From the NCBI GenBank assembly GCA_031267645.1, contig JAIRYW010000061.1, forward strand, positions 43,023-107,022: DNA of 64,000 nucleotides. The letters run 5' to 3'. This document shows positions 39,255 to 47,861 of this stretch, one piece after another (positions within the stretch are counted from its first letter, which is position 1; every line of letters starts with the position of its first letter). Source of the DNA: Propionibacteriaceae bacterium. GTDB lineage: Bacteria; Actinomycetota; Actinomycetes; Propionibacteriales; Propionibacteriaceae. Below the pieces are notes generated by a model. It made no database searches. It was not told where the DNA came from and saw only the letters and a list, made by a program, of their open reading frames with translations. The position numbers and the translations under genes are program-made.

Positions 39255-41759
39255 ATGCGTCACGGACATTTCGACGCCGCCGCCCACGAATACGTCATCG
39301 ACCGAGTCGACCTGCCGGCCAGCTGGGTCAACTACCTCGGGGTCGAGAACTGGTGCAGCGTGGTCAACCAGCAAGCCGGGGGCTACTCCTTCTGCGAGTC
39401 CTCCCAGTTCGGCCGGGTCACCCGCTTCCGGCCCAACGCCGTGCCCTGGGACCGGCCCGGCCACTGGCTCTACTTGCGCGACCAGGACGACGGCGATTAC
39501 TGGTCTTGCTCCTGGCAGCCGGTCGGCAAGCCTCTGGGCGACGGCCAGCCCGGCTCCGGCACGGCCTGGCACCGCACCCGCCACGGGCTCAGCTATTCCG
39601 TCTTCGAGTCCCGTTACGACGGCATCGAGGCTAGTCAGCGCATCTTCGTGCCACTGGGGGAAGACGCCGAGCTGTGGGATGTGACGGTGGCCAACCGAAC
39701 CGACCGGACCAGGCGGATCAGTCTCTTCGGCTACGTCGAGTTCTCCTTCCATTCGGTCCAGATCGACCAGGAGAACTTCCAGATGTCGCTCTACGCCGCC
39801 GGCGCCGACTGGGTCGACTCGGTCATCGAATACGACTTCTTCTACGAGCCCTGGACGTACCACTTCTTCACCAGCGACCGGCCGGCCGACGGTTTCGACA
39901 CCAGCCGGGACGAGTTCATCGGGCCCTGGCGCTCGGAGACCGATCCGGTGGCGGTGGCGCGGGGCCGAACCAGCGGCTCGACCGGCACCACCGGCAACCG
40001 TTGCGGCGCCCTGCGGCACGACCTGACCTTGGAGCCGGGCCAGTCGGTCCGTCTGACCTATCTGCTGGGCCGGGGCGACCGCCGTCAGGGGACCCGGCTG
40101 CGGGCCCGTTACGCCGACCCCACGGCGGTCGACGACGCGCTGGCCGAATTGGCCCAGCATTGGCGGGCCAAGCTCGACGTCCTCCAGGTGGCGACGCCGT
40201 CGCCGGCCCTGGACACGCTGTTGAACTGCTGGACGCCGTACCAAGTCGAGACCTGCGTGGTCTGGTCGCGTTTCGCCAGTTTCGTCGAGGTGGGCGGGCG
40301 GACCGGCTTGGGCTACCGTGACACGGCCCAGGACGTCATGGCGGCCGTCTCCACCAACCCGGCCCAGGTCCGCCGCCGTCTGCTCGAACTGTGGCAGGGC
40401 CAGATGTCGGCCGGCTACGGCCTGCACCTGTTCGACCCCCGGCTGTTGACCGGCCAGGGCCGGCGTCAGGCCCCGGCCGGGGTCAAGCTGCCCACCGTGG
40501 TCCCGACCCGGGCCGACCAATTGGTCCACGGTCTGGACGACGCCTGTTCGGACGACCATCTCTGGCCGGTGGTCTCGACCGTGGCTTACGTCAAGGAGAC
40601 CGGCGACTTGGACTTCTTGCGCCGGCCGGCGCCCTTCGCCGACGGCGACCTGACCGACCGACAGGTCGAGCGGCTGGGCGTGGCCGGCTTCGACCGGCGG
40701 CCGGCCAGCCTGTACGAGCACATGAGACGGGCGGTCGACTTCACGGCCGCCCACCTCGGCCCGCACGGCCTGGCCCAGGGGCTACGGGCGGATTGGAACG
40801 ACTGTCTCAACCTGGGCGGGGGAGAGACCGCCCTGGTCTCCTTCCTGCTGGTCTGGGCCGCCCGGGCCCTGGCCGAGGCGGCCACGGCGCTGGGTCGGAC
40901 GGCCGACGCCGAGCGTTACGCCGAACTGGCCCGGAGCACGGCCCGGCGCATCGAACCGGTGCTGTGGGACGGTGACTGGTACCTGCGCGGTTACACCGCG
41001 GACCAGGTCAAGATCGGCTCGGCCGACAACGACGAGGGCCGGGTCTTCCTAGAGCACATGCCCTGGGCCGTCATCGCCCAGGTCGCCCCACCGGAGCGGG
41101 CGGCCCGGGCCATGGACGCGGTCTGGACCCATCTGGCCTCGCCCTACGGCGCCCATCTGGTCTGGCCCGCCTTCACCCGGGTGGACGACTCGGTCGGTTT
41201 CATCACCCGGGTCTATCCGGGGGTGAAAGAGAACGCCGCCATCTTCTGCCATCCCAATGCCTGGCCCATCATGGCCGAGGCCATGTTGGGGCGGGGCCAG
41301 CGAGCCCTGGCTTACTACGAGGCCATGGCGCCGGCCAATTTCAACGACGCGGTCGAGGTCCGCCAGGGGGAGCCCTACGTCTACTGCCAGTTCATCTACG
41401 GCCGTGACCACGCTCAATTCGGCCGGGCCCAGAATCCCTGGCTGACCGGCACGGCCGGCTGGATGTTGACCGCCGCCAGCCAGCACATTTTGGGGCTGAG
41501 GCCGGATTTCGACAGCCTGGTGGTCGATCCCTGCATCGATCCGGCCTGGGACGGCTTCGACGTCGGGCGGCTTTGGCGCGGCGCGCGTTATGACATCTCA
41601 GTCCGCAACCCGAACCATGTCAGCGCCGGGGTGGCCCGAGTCCGCTTGGACGGCCGGCCCCTGCCCTTGAGCGGCGACCCGACGGTGGCGCGGCCGGTGG
41701 CCCGTCTGCCTCTGGCTCAGCCAGGCAGCCGGCTGAGGGTCGAGATCGAGTTGGGCTGA
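39255..41759 (+). CDS. GH94 glycoside phosphorylase (cellobiose/chitobiose phosphorylase-like)
   Basis: 834 residues, close to the usual length of GH94 enzymes. The N-terminal beta-sandwich starts MRHGHFDAAAHEYVI and holds VNYLGVEN and YWSCSWQPVGK. The (alpha/alpha)6 barrel contains the general acid Asp513 in RADWNDCLNLGGGE, followed by DNDEGRVFLEHMPW, PGVKENAAIFCHPNAW and PYVYCQFIYGRDHAQFGRA. Phosphate attacks a beta-linked disaccharide to give a sugar 1-phosphate and free sugar, saving ATP. The YCQFI-GRDH block resembles chitobiose-type members and the DWNDCLNLGGGE block cellobiose-type, so the substrate is left open. No signal peptide: intracellular. The upstream mutase would take the sugar 1-phosphate. 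GAGGAG 8 bases before the ATG. Confidence 0.88.
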   Translation: MRHGHFDAAAHEYVIDRVDLPASWVNYLGVENWCSVVNQQAGGYSFCESSQFGRVTRFRPNAVPWDRPGHWLYLRDQDDGDYWSCSWQPVGKPLGDGQPGSGTAWHRTRHGLSYSVFESRYDGIEASQRIFVPLGEDAELWDVTVANRTDRTRRISLFGYVEFSFHSVQIDQENFQMSLYAAGADWVDSVIEYDFFYEPWTYHFFTSDRPADGFDTSRDEFIGPWRSETDPVAVARGRTSGSTGTTGNRCGALRHDLTLEPGQSVRLTYLLGRGDRRQGTRLRARYADPTAVDDALAELAQHWRAKLDVLQVATPSPALDTLLNCWTPYQVETCVVWSRFASFVEVGGRTGLGYRDTAQDVMAAVSTNPAQVRRRLLELWQGQMSAGYGLHLFDPRLLTGQGRRQAPAGVKLPTVVPTRADQLVHGLDDACSDDHLWPVVSTVAYVKETGDLDFLRRPAPFADGDLTDRQVERLGVAGFDRRPASLYEHMRRAVDFTAAHLGPHGLAQGLRADWNDCLNLGGGETALVSFLLVWAARALAEAATALGRTADAERYAELARSTARRIEPVLWDGDWYLRGYTADQVKIGSADNDEGRVFLEHMPWAVIAQVAPPERAARAMDAVWTHLASPYGAHLVWPAFTRVDDSVGFITRVYPGVKENAAIFCHPNAWPIMAEAMLGRGQRALAYYEAMAPANFNDAVEVRQGEPYVYCQFIYGRDHAQFGRAQNPWLTGTAGWMLTAASQHILGLRPDFDSLVVDPCIDPAWDGFDVGRLWRGARYDISVRNPNHVSAGVARVRLDGRPLPLSGDPTVARPVARLPLAQPGSRLRVEIELG

Positions 41760-41776
41760 GGCTGGACGGACCGGCT

Positions 41777-42211
41777 TCAGTCCTTGCCGAAGTGCTGTTC
41801 CAGCTCCTCGAACATCTGCAGCACGGCGCTGATGGAGTAACGGATGGTCTCGGTCAGCTGCTCGTAGGTCACACCGGATTCCCAACGGGTGACGTGTTCG
41901 CCGTGGATCCTGACCTCGCCGTCGTCGTCCACCCGGGTGTAGCCCTTGGGCCACAAGCAGTCCAGGTGCCACTGGTCCAGCACCTCGCGGGCCTCGGTCC
42001 GCTGTTCGATCTTCAAAGAGTGGTGCCAGCCGCCGCGGATGTAGAGGATGCTGTCCGACTGGCCTTGCACGATGAAATAGAACAGATTGTCGTCCCAGAT
42101 GCCGCCGACGTCGCCGTCGCTGTCGATCGAATAATGCCAGCCCTGGTCGCGCAGGACCTGCTCGATCAAGTGGCGGCTGAGTGGCTCCAGGGCCTGGGAA
42201 CTAGGACTCAT
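41777..42211 (-). CDS. YbjN-domain protein
   Basis: 144 residues of the actinobacterial YbjN-domain type: HLIEQVLRDQGWHYSIDSDGDVGGIWDDNLFYFI, then ILYIRGGW and LDQWHLDCLWPKGYTRVDDDGEVRI. The fold resembles secretion chaperones (CesT-like); role unknown. GAGGAG 6 bases before the ATG. Converges on the GH94 gene with only 17 bp between them. Confidence 0.82.
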   Translation of the reverse strand: MSPSSQALEPLSRHLIEQVLRDQGWHYSIDSDGDVGGIWDDNLFYFIVQGQSDSILYIRGGWHHSLKIEQRTEAREVLDQWHLDCLWPKGYTRVDDDGEVRIHGEHVTRWESGVTYEQLTETIRYSISAVLQMFEELEQHFGKD

Positions 42212-42326
42212 GGCGAACTCCTCGGGGCGACGGACGATGAGCCTTCATGGTACGCCCAACGGCCGGTCGGCCCCGGGCTTCAGAACGGCTTCCGGCCACC
42301 GGGATAGTAGTCCGATAAGGAGCATT

Positions 42327-42431
42327 ATGACACTTCTGGAGAAGGATGGGCGGTCCCGCCGCTACGATCGACTCTGGATGGCCCGGCCTGATCCATCCCC
42401 CGCCTCGCCTCGAGATCGGAGTCCGTCGTGA
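42327..42431 (+). CDS. Possible 34-residue leader peptide coupled to the PatB-type gene
   Basis: ATG at 42327 with AAGGAG 4 bases upstream; the stop overlaps the next gene's GTG start (GTGA). The peptide begins MTLLEKDGRSRRYDRLW and is basic and proline-rich, with no known family. The ribosome-binding site is better than that of the downstream gene, so it may be a coupling or attenuation leader. It could also be chance. Confidence 0.3.
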   Translation: MTLLEKDGRSRRYDRLWMARPDPSPASPRDRSPS

Positions 42432-43552
42432 CCATCTTCGACGTCGGTCTGGACGTCCTGCGTCAGCGCCAATCCATGAAATGGACTCGCTACCCGGACG
42501 ACGTGCTGCCGCTATGGGTGGCCGAGATGGACTGCCGGCTGTCGCCCGGAGCCCGGGCCGCCCTGGAACGGGCGGTCGAGATCGGCGACTTCGGCTACCA
42601 CGGCCGCCTGGCGCTGGAACCGGCCTGGATCAGATACGCCGAGCAGACCTGGGGCCTCCGGCTGAGCGACCAGCAGGTGGCGGCCTGTGGCAATGTCATG
42701 GCCGGCATGACGGCCCTGGTCGAGCACCTGACGCCGCCCGGCTCGGTCATCGCCACCACCACCCCGATCTACGCCCCCTTCCGGCCCGCCGCCACCGTGG
42801 CCGGCCGCCGCTTGGCCACGGTCTCGATGACGCCGGCCGGTCGGCTCGACCTGCCCGGCCTGGCCCAGCTCTTCCAAAGCCAGCGGCCGGCCGCCTTCCT
42901 GCTCTGCAACCCGCACAACCCCTGCGGCAGCGTCGCCACGGCGGCCGAACTGACCGCTGTGGCCGATCTGGCCCGTCAGCACCGGGTGCTGGTGGTGGTG
43001 GACGAGATCCACTCCCTGCTGCACGATCCGGCGGTCCCCTTCGTGCCTTACCTCAGTCTGCCCGGCGGAGCCGACGGCGTGGTTGTGACCTCGGCCTCGA
43101 AGGCCTTCGGGCTGGCCGGCGTGGCGGCCGGTTTGACCGTGGCCGGCGCCGACCGGGTCGAACAGATGTGGTCCCTGCCCTACGAGGTGCGGGCCTCGGC
43201 CAGCCACCTCGGCCTGCTGGCCCAACGAGCCGCCCTGGACCAGGACCGGGATTGGCTGGCCCAACTCAACCGCGAACTGGTCGAACACAAAGAACTATTA
43301 GCTGATTTATTGTCTGAGTTGGGCCTGTCCTACCACCCCTCCCCTGCCACCTACCTGGCCTGGGTGGACTGCTCCAGCCTGGGTCTGGCCGACCCGGCGG
43401 CCCACTTCCTGGAGCGGGGCCGAGTGGCCTTCAACGCCGGTTCCGACTACGACCAGGCTCATGGCCAATGGATTAGGATCAATCTGGCGACCTCGCCGGA
43501 GATCGTGCGCGAGGCCATCCGGCGGATGGCGGTCGCCTTAGAGAAAGTCTGA
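42428..43552 (+). CDS. patB: MalY/PatB-family PLP-dependent cystathionine beta-lyase/aminotransferase
   Basis: 374 residues, fold-type I. N-terminal MKWTRYPDDVLPLWVAEMDC is the MalY/PatB signature; NPHNPCG binds PLP phosphate region, VVDEIHSLL contains the PLP-ring Asp, and Lys225 in SASKAFGLAG forms the Schiff base; the C-terminal Arg is in WIRINLATS. Members cleave cystathionine to homocysteine, pyruvate and ammonia. That would continue the methionine route begun by MetX/MetW at 24-26 kb. GTG start with GGAG 7 bases upstream, coupled to a short upstream ORF. Confidence 0.87.
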   Translation: MTIFDVGLDVLRQRQSMKWTRYPDDVLPLWVAEMDCRLSPGARAALERAVEIGDFGYHGRLALEPAWIRYAEQTWGLRLSDQQVAACGNVMAGMTALVEHLTPPGSVIATTTPIYAPFRPAATVAGRRLATVSMTPAGRLDLPGLAQLFQSQRPAAFLLCNPHNPCGSVATAAELTAVADLARQHRVLVVVDEIHSLLHDPAVPFVPYLSLPGGADGVVVTSASKAFGLAGVAAGLTVAGADRVEQMWSLPYEVRASASHLGLLAQRAALDQDRDWLAQLNRELVEHKELLADLLSELGLSYHPSPATYLAWVDCSSLGLADPAAHFLERGRVAFNAGSDYDQAHGQWIRINLATSPEIVREAIRRMAVALEKV

Positions 43553-43587
43553 CCGGGCGTCGCCCGCGTCGAGGAGAAGGGCAAAGC

Positions 43588-44799
43588 ATGGTTCAGAGAG
43601 TCGCCATTTTGACGGCGGGCGGTTTCGCCCCCTGTCTGTCCAGCGCCGTCGGCGGCCTGATCGAGCGCTACAGCCAAGTTGCCCCTGAGGCCGAGATCAT
43701 CGCCTACCGTCACGGTTACGAGGGCCTGCTGAAGGCTGACCGGCTGACCGTCACCCCCGTGGTCCGGGCCAAGGCCGAACTGCTGCACCGCTTCGGCGGC
43801 TCCCCCATCGGCAACTCGCGGGTCAAACTGACCAATGTCGACAACCTGGTCAAGCGTGGTTTGGTGCGGGAGGGTCAGAACCCGCTCCAGGTGGCGGCCG
43901 ACCGGTTGCGGGCCGACGGGGTCGACATCTTGCACACCATCGGCGGCGACGACACCAACACCACGGCGGCCGACCTGGCCGCCTATCTGGCTCAGCAGGG
44001 CCACGGCCTGACCGTGGTCGGCCTGCCCAAGACCATCGACAACGACATCGTGCCGGTCCGCCAGTCCCTGGGGGCCGACACGGCGGCCGAGGCGGCGGCC
44101 GGTTTCGCCCGCCACGTCGTGGCCGAGCACAATTCGGCCGCCGACACCCTGATCGTGCACGAGGTGATGGGCCGGCATTGCGGTTGGCTGACGGCCGCCG
44201 CCGCCCGGAAGTACCGTTCCTGGGTCTTGGCTCAGGATTGGTTGCCGGAGATCGGTCTGTCCAGAGAGGCTTGGGACATCCACGCCATCTTCGTGCCCGA
44301 GGCCGAGATCGATCTGGAGGCGGAGTCGCTGCGGCTGCGGGCGATCATGGAACGAGTCGGCTCTGTCAATGTTTTCTTGTCAGAAGGGGCGGGCGTCGAG
44401 ACCATCGTGGCCGAGATGGAGGCGGCCGGCGAAGCCGTTCCGCGTGACGCCTTCGGCCACGTCCAATTGGACAAGGTCAACCCGGGCACCTGGTTCGCCC
44501 GCCACTTCGCACCCCGCGTCTCAGCCGCCAAGGTGCTGGTGCAGAAGTCGGGCTACTACTGCCGGTCGGCCGCCGCCAACGACTTCGACCGTGGGCTGAT
44601 CGCGCAGATGGTGGAGCTGGCGGTCGACTCGGCCCTGGCCGGCGTCCCCGGTTTGATCGGCCAGGACGACCGCGACGGCGTCCTCAAACCGATCGAGTTC
44701 TCCCGGGTCGCCGGCGGCAAGCCCTTCGACGTGACCCAGGCTTGGTACCAAGATATCTTGCGAGACATCGGTCAGCCCCGCCCGCTCGAGATCGGCTGA
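43588..44799 (+). CDS. pfp: Pyrophosphate-type phosphofructokinase
   Basis: 403 residues, nearly the length of the Propionibacterium freudenreichii PPi enzyme (404, from memory). The donor site reads IGGDDTN (119-124) with Asp122 at the PPi-specific position, and Lys148 precedes the catalytic Asp151 in LPKTIDND; this Asp/Lys pair is the classical mark of PPi-dependent enzymes. Also FVPEAEID and HVQLDKVNPGTWF. It interconverts fructose-6-phosphate + PPi and fructose-1,6-bisphosphate + phosphate, reversibly. GGAGAAGG 8 bases before the ATG. Together with pfkA at 35.8 kb the cell has both donor types. Confidence 0.9.
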   Translation: MVQRVAILTAGGFAPCLSSAVGGLIERYSQVAPEAEIIAYRHGYEGLLKADRLTVTPVVRAKAELLHRFGGSPIGNSRVKLTNVDNLVKRGLVREGQNPLQVAADRLRADGVDILHTIGGDDTNTTAADLAAYLAQQGHGLTVVGLPKTIDNDIVPVRQSLGADTAAEAAAGFARHVVAEHNSAADTLIVHEVMGRHCGWLTAAAARKYRSWVLAQDWLPEIGLSREAWDIHAIFVPEAEIDLEAESLRLRAIMERVGSVNVFLSEGAGVETIVAEMEAAGEAVPRDAFGHVQLDKVNPGTWFARHFAPRVSAAKVLVQKSGYYCRSAAANDFDRGLIAQMVELAVDSALAGVPGLIGQDDRDGVLKPIEFSRVAGGKPFDVTQAWYQDILRDIGQPRPLEIG

Positions 44800-44816
44800 C
44801 ACGACCGGAACCGGGC

Positions 44817-45797
44817 TCAGCCCGGCGCTGGGTCCGCTTCCGCCACCGCTTCTCCCCCGGCTGGCTCGCCCCGACCGACCGGTCTGGGCGAGGCGGTGGC
44901 GGTCCAAGCCGCCACCCAGACCATCCAGTGGCAGACCACGTTGAAGACCAGCATGATGACCACCACCGGCCCGAACAAGATGGCCGTCTGATTGCGGCTG
45001 ACGGCTCGGATCAGCCAAGAGGCCCCCAGCTGGATGATGCCCAGGCCGACCGCTCCCAGGGCGGCCCCCCGGGCCAGGACGGACCAAGGCCGACGCTGTC
45101 GCGGGGCCAAGCCGAAGACACCCAGGAAGAGCAGCCAACCCAAGACCAGGTTGACCGTCCAACCGGCCAGTCGGATCAGCGCCCCGGCGCTCAGACTGTG
45201 GCTCAGCCCCAGCCGGAGCAAGACGGACTGGGCTAGCCAGCTGGCTACCGAAGAGCCGGCCAGGCTGACCAACAGGATGGGCGCGAAGACGGCGAACAGG
45301 CCGGCGTAACGCAGCATGCGCAGCGGATAAGGGGCCTGGGGGCGACCGCTCGGCTGATCGTGCCAGATGGCCTCGATCGACTGGCGCAGATGGTTGATCC
45401 AGTTGGCTCCGGCGTAGGCGGCCAAGACCAGGGCGGTCAAACCGACGGAGCGCCAATCGGCCAGGATCGGGCCGACCACCCCCATCAGCTGCCGGCTGGC
45501 CGCCAGGTCGCCGGTCAGTTCAGTCAGCCACCGCTCCAGCGGCTGCATCAGGTCAGGCCGGACCAGGTCGAGGAAGGCGCCCAAGCCGGCGCAGGCCACC
45601 ATCAAAGCCGGGATCAAGGTCAAGACCGAGAAGAAAGCCATGGCGGCGGCGGACTGTCCGCCCAGACGTCGGTTGAAACGGTCGACCGCCCGCCCCAAAT
45701 GGGCTGCCCAAGGCCACTCAGCCAGACGCCGGGACAGAGCCGACCACCAGCGGGGGGCTTTTCCGACCGCTCGCGCGATCCGTTTCGAACTGGCCAA
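44817..45797 (-). CDS. YihY/BrkB-family inner membrane protein
   Basis: 326 residues, about six membrane helices (around 55-80, 115-135, 155-180, 190-215, 225-245 and 255-280). GGQSAAAMAFFSVLTLIPALMV and ANWINHLRQSIEAIWH are typical of the YihY/virulence-factor-BrkB family. A hydrophilic tail follows the last helix. Function unknown. No ATG is present near the start; TTG at 45797, 21 bp after the mcdR stop, is taken as start, which implies co-transcription with mcdR. The end converges on the PPi-Pfk gene. Confidence 0.82.
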   Translation of the reverse strand: MASSKRIARAVGKAPRWWSALSRRLAEWPWAAHLGRAVDRFNRRLGGQSAAAMAFFSVLTLIPALMVACAGLGAFLDLVRPDLMQPLERWLTELTGDLAASRQLMGVVGPILADWRSVGLTALVLAAYAGANWINHLRQSIEAIWHDQPSGRPQAPYPLRMLRYAGLFAVFAPILLVSLAGSSVASWLAQSVLLRLGLSHSLSAGALIRLAGWTVNLVLGWLLFLGVFGLAPRQRRPWSVLARGAALGAVGLGIIQLGASWLIRAVSRNQTAILFGPVVVIMLVFNVVCHWMVWVAAWTATASPRPVGRGEPAGGEAVAEADPAPG

Positions 45798-45818
45798 TCG
45801 GGCGGCTCACCGACTTGG

Positions 45819-46376
45819 TCAGACGACCCGCTTGGCCCGCCGACGGGCGGCCAGCTCGTCGGTCCAACGGAGCTCTTGGTCCGCTCGCTGGTTGGGCAGA
45901 TCGCTCAAGCTGCCCTCGATGTCGCGCCAGACACGGCCCAGGGCGATGCCGAACATGGCCTGGCCGCCCTTCAACAGGTCGATCACCTCATGGTCCGAGG
46001 TGCATTCGAAGACGGACGAGCCGTCCGACATCAAGGTCACCTGGGTCAGATCCTCCACCCCGCGCGAACGCAGGTGGTCGATGGCGGTGCGGATCTGCTG
46101 CAAAGAGATGCCGGCGTCGAGCAGACGGCGGATCACCTTCAGCAGCAAGAGGTCGCGGAAGCTGTACAGCCGCTGGGTGCCCGAGCCGGTGGCGTCACGC
46201 ACCTCCGGCACCACCAGGCCGGTGCGGGCCCAGTAGTCGAGCTGACGGTAGGTGATGCCGGCCGCTTTGCAGGCCACCGGGCCCCGGAAGCCGACATTGT
46301 CCGGCAGGGGGGCGAAGTCACCCTCGAACAGGGCCTCCTGGCCTGGAATCCGATCGGCTGGCGCCACTTCGTTCAC
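45819..46376 (-). CDS. mcdR: MerR-family regulator, McdR (Rv1830) type
   Basis: 185 residues. The MerR winged helix-turn-helix (about 30-100) reads FRGPVACKAAGITYRQLDYWARTGLV and RLYSFRDLLLLKVIRRLLDAGISLQQI; the C-terminal part (CTSDHEVIDLLKGGQAMFGIALGRVW) matches the mycobacterial Rv1830 group, linked to growth and division. GTG start with GGAAAG 5 bases upstream. In mycobacteria a bifunctional nuclease lies between the FtsR-type gene and this one; here only 277 bp of non-coding DNA is present. Confidence 0.85.
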   Translation of the reverse strand: MNEVAPADRIPGQEALFEGDFAPLPDNVGFRGPVACKAAGITYRQLDYWARTGLVVPEVRDATGSGTQRLYSFRDLLLLKVIRRLLDAGISLQQIRTAIDHLRSRGVEDLTQVTLMSDGSSVFECTSDHEVIDLLKGGQAMFGIALGRVWRDIEGSLSDLPNQRADQELRWTDELAARRRAKRVV

Positions 46377-46480
46377 CGCTTTCCATCATCTGAGACTGCT
46401 TTGAAGTCAGTTCCCGAGGCTGATCGAGTGACAACCGGCCTCCGAGTCAGGACACTAGGCAATCCGCCCGGCCGGGTCAA

Positions 46481-46494
46481 TCAGGCTCGCCTGA
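46481..46494. promoter_or_regulatory. Inverted repeat upstream of mcdR
   Basis: TCAGGC (46481-46486) and GCCTGA (46489-46494) around TC, 105 bases before the mcdR start in a 277-bp non-coding gap (46377-46653). A GTATAC element (about 46556-46561) also lies in the gap. Possible MerR-type or other operator. Confidence 0.3.
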
Positions 46495-46653
46495 GCCAGT
46501 CACGAGAGCCCGCCAGCGATCTCCCTTGGGAGCAGTCAATCACGCTCTGACTAGGGTATACAACACTAAGTCGGACTGTCCGGGAGAGCCTTGAGTGGCC
46601 CTAGGCGGGGAGTCTCAACTTGAACTTCACAGCCACAGGGCTAAAGGGTGGCC

Positions 46654-47337
46654 TCAGTGTTCCAAGGCCGTCTGCATGAGGGCGGCGTGGGCGTGCATGA
46701 TCAACTCGGCCACCTCGATGGTGGCGCGCCGAGCCACGTCTTGGCGGCGCGAGTGCGGCGCCACAGCCTGCTCGATCAAAGAGACCTCGCGTTCGGCCGC
46801 CTGTTTGACCGCCCGCAAATGGCGGGCGTCCATGCCGAAGGGGCCCAGTCGACGCGCCACCATGGCCACGGTCAGGGACTCCCAGCCGTAGTGGGAGGTC
46901 CCCCGCCGCGGCTTGATGACGAGCTGGCGCTCCAACTCGACCAAGGTCCCCTCGGGCAGACCGGACTTGTCGAGCAACTGGGCCCGGGTCAATTTGATGG
47001 CCCGCGACGGCCCGCCCCGTTCGCTGGTCGGCGGCGGCGGAACGGTCGGGACCAACGGCTCGGCCGCCTCGACCGTCGGCGGATCCATGCCCTGGTCGAT
47101 CAGCTGGAGATGTTCCCGGATGACCTTGAGCGGCAGGTAGTGGTTCTTCTGGGCGCTCAGGACGTAACGCAGCCGCTCGATGTCGGTCTGGCTGTAGCGA
47201 CGGTAGCCCGACGGCGCCCGCTCCGGGGCGATCAGCCCCTCGGCCTCTAGATAGCGGATCTTGGAGATGGAGATGTCGGGGTAGTCCGGCTTGATGGAGG
47301 CCAGGACCTGTCCGATGCTGCGATATCCCTGCGCCAT
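46654..47337 (-). CDS. ftsR: MerR-family regulator FtsR
   Basis: 227 residues. N-terminal MerR domain: YRSIGQVLASIKPDYPDISISKIRYLEAEGLI and YRRYSQTDIERLRYVLSAQKNHYLPLKVI, then a proline-rich linker and a C-terminal helical domain. In Corynebacterium FtsR activates ftsZ expression, and the gene follows garA/odhI as here. ATG overlaps the garA stop by one base, so the two are coupled. No ftsZ in this window. Confidence 0.88.
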   Translation of the reverse strand: MAQGYRSIGQVLASIKPDYPDISISKIRYLEAEGLIAPERAPSGYRRYSQTDIERLRYVLSAQKNHYLPLKVIREHLQLIDQGMDPPTVEAAEPLVPTVPPPPTSERGGPSRAIKLTRAQLLDKSGLPEGTLVELERQLVIKPRRGTSHYGWESLTVAMVARRLGPFGMDARHLRAVKQAAEREVSLIEQAVAPHSRRQDVARRATIEVAELIMHAHAALMQTALEH

Positions 47338-47825
47338 CAGCGGGTCCCATGCGGTCCGGTGAAATAGACCATGCGGAACTTGCCGATCTGGACCTCGTCG
47401 CCCGACCGCAGCATGATCGGCTGGTTGATCAAAGCCCGGTTGACGTAGGTGCCGTTCAGGCTGGAGGCGTCGGACACCCCGTAACGGCCCTCGGCCCGGG
47501 TGAAGATGGCGTGATGGCGCGAGACCGTGATGTCGTCCAAGAAGATCTCATTGTCGGGATGTCGGCCGGCGATGACCTGGTCCTCCTTGAGCAAGAAGCG
47601 GGCGCCCTCGCCCGGTCCCTTGACCACGATCAAGAGGGCGGAGCCGGCCGGCAACGCCTCGATGGCGCGTAACTCGTCCGGCGTCAACTCATCCGTGCCA
47701 GTGGCGTCCTCCACCACCGGCATGACCGAAGTGACCTCGGCCCCGCCGAGGCTGAGGCGAGCGCCGCAATAGGGGCAGAAATTCGCCGGATCTCCCAGAT
47801 CTCGGCCGCAGGCCGGGCATCTCAT
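47337..47825 (-). CDS. garA: FHA-domain protein GarA/OdhI
   Basis: 162 residues. An N-terminal zinc ribbon (C3/C6 and C17/C20: CPACG, CPYCG) is followed by an EVTSVMP segment (Thr32), the position of the kinase-regulated Thr in GarA/OdhI, and an FHA domain (about 75-155; GRHPDN, SRHH, SLNGTYVN). In actinobacteria it switches 2-oxoglutarate dehydrogenase and glutamate metabolism under PknG-type kinase control. Mycobacterial GarA has no zinc ribbon to my knowledge; the ribbon is seen in several other actinobacterial homologues. The ATG at 47825 has GGGGAGGAG 6 bases upstream, so the longer frame is not used. Confidence 0.88.
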   Translation of the reverse strand: MRCPACGRDLGDPANFCPYCGARLSLGGAEVTSVMPVVEDATGTDELTPDELRAIEALPAGSALLIVVKGPGEGARFLLKEDQVIAGRHPDNEIFLDDITVSRHHAIFTRAEGRYGVSDASSLNGTYVNRALINQPIMLRSGDEVQIGKFRMVYFTGPHGTR

Positions 47826-47861
47826 GGCGTCTCCTCCCCGGACAGCTGTCTTGGGCATAGT

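Noticed and set aside
37076..39634. 852-codon plus-strand open frame across the mutase gene
   Set aside because: It is a shadow of the real frame: composition is Arg/Gly/Pro-rich with no domain, while the overlapping frame has intact mutase motifs and a ribosome-binding site.
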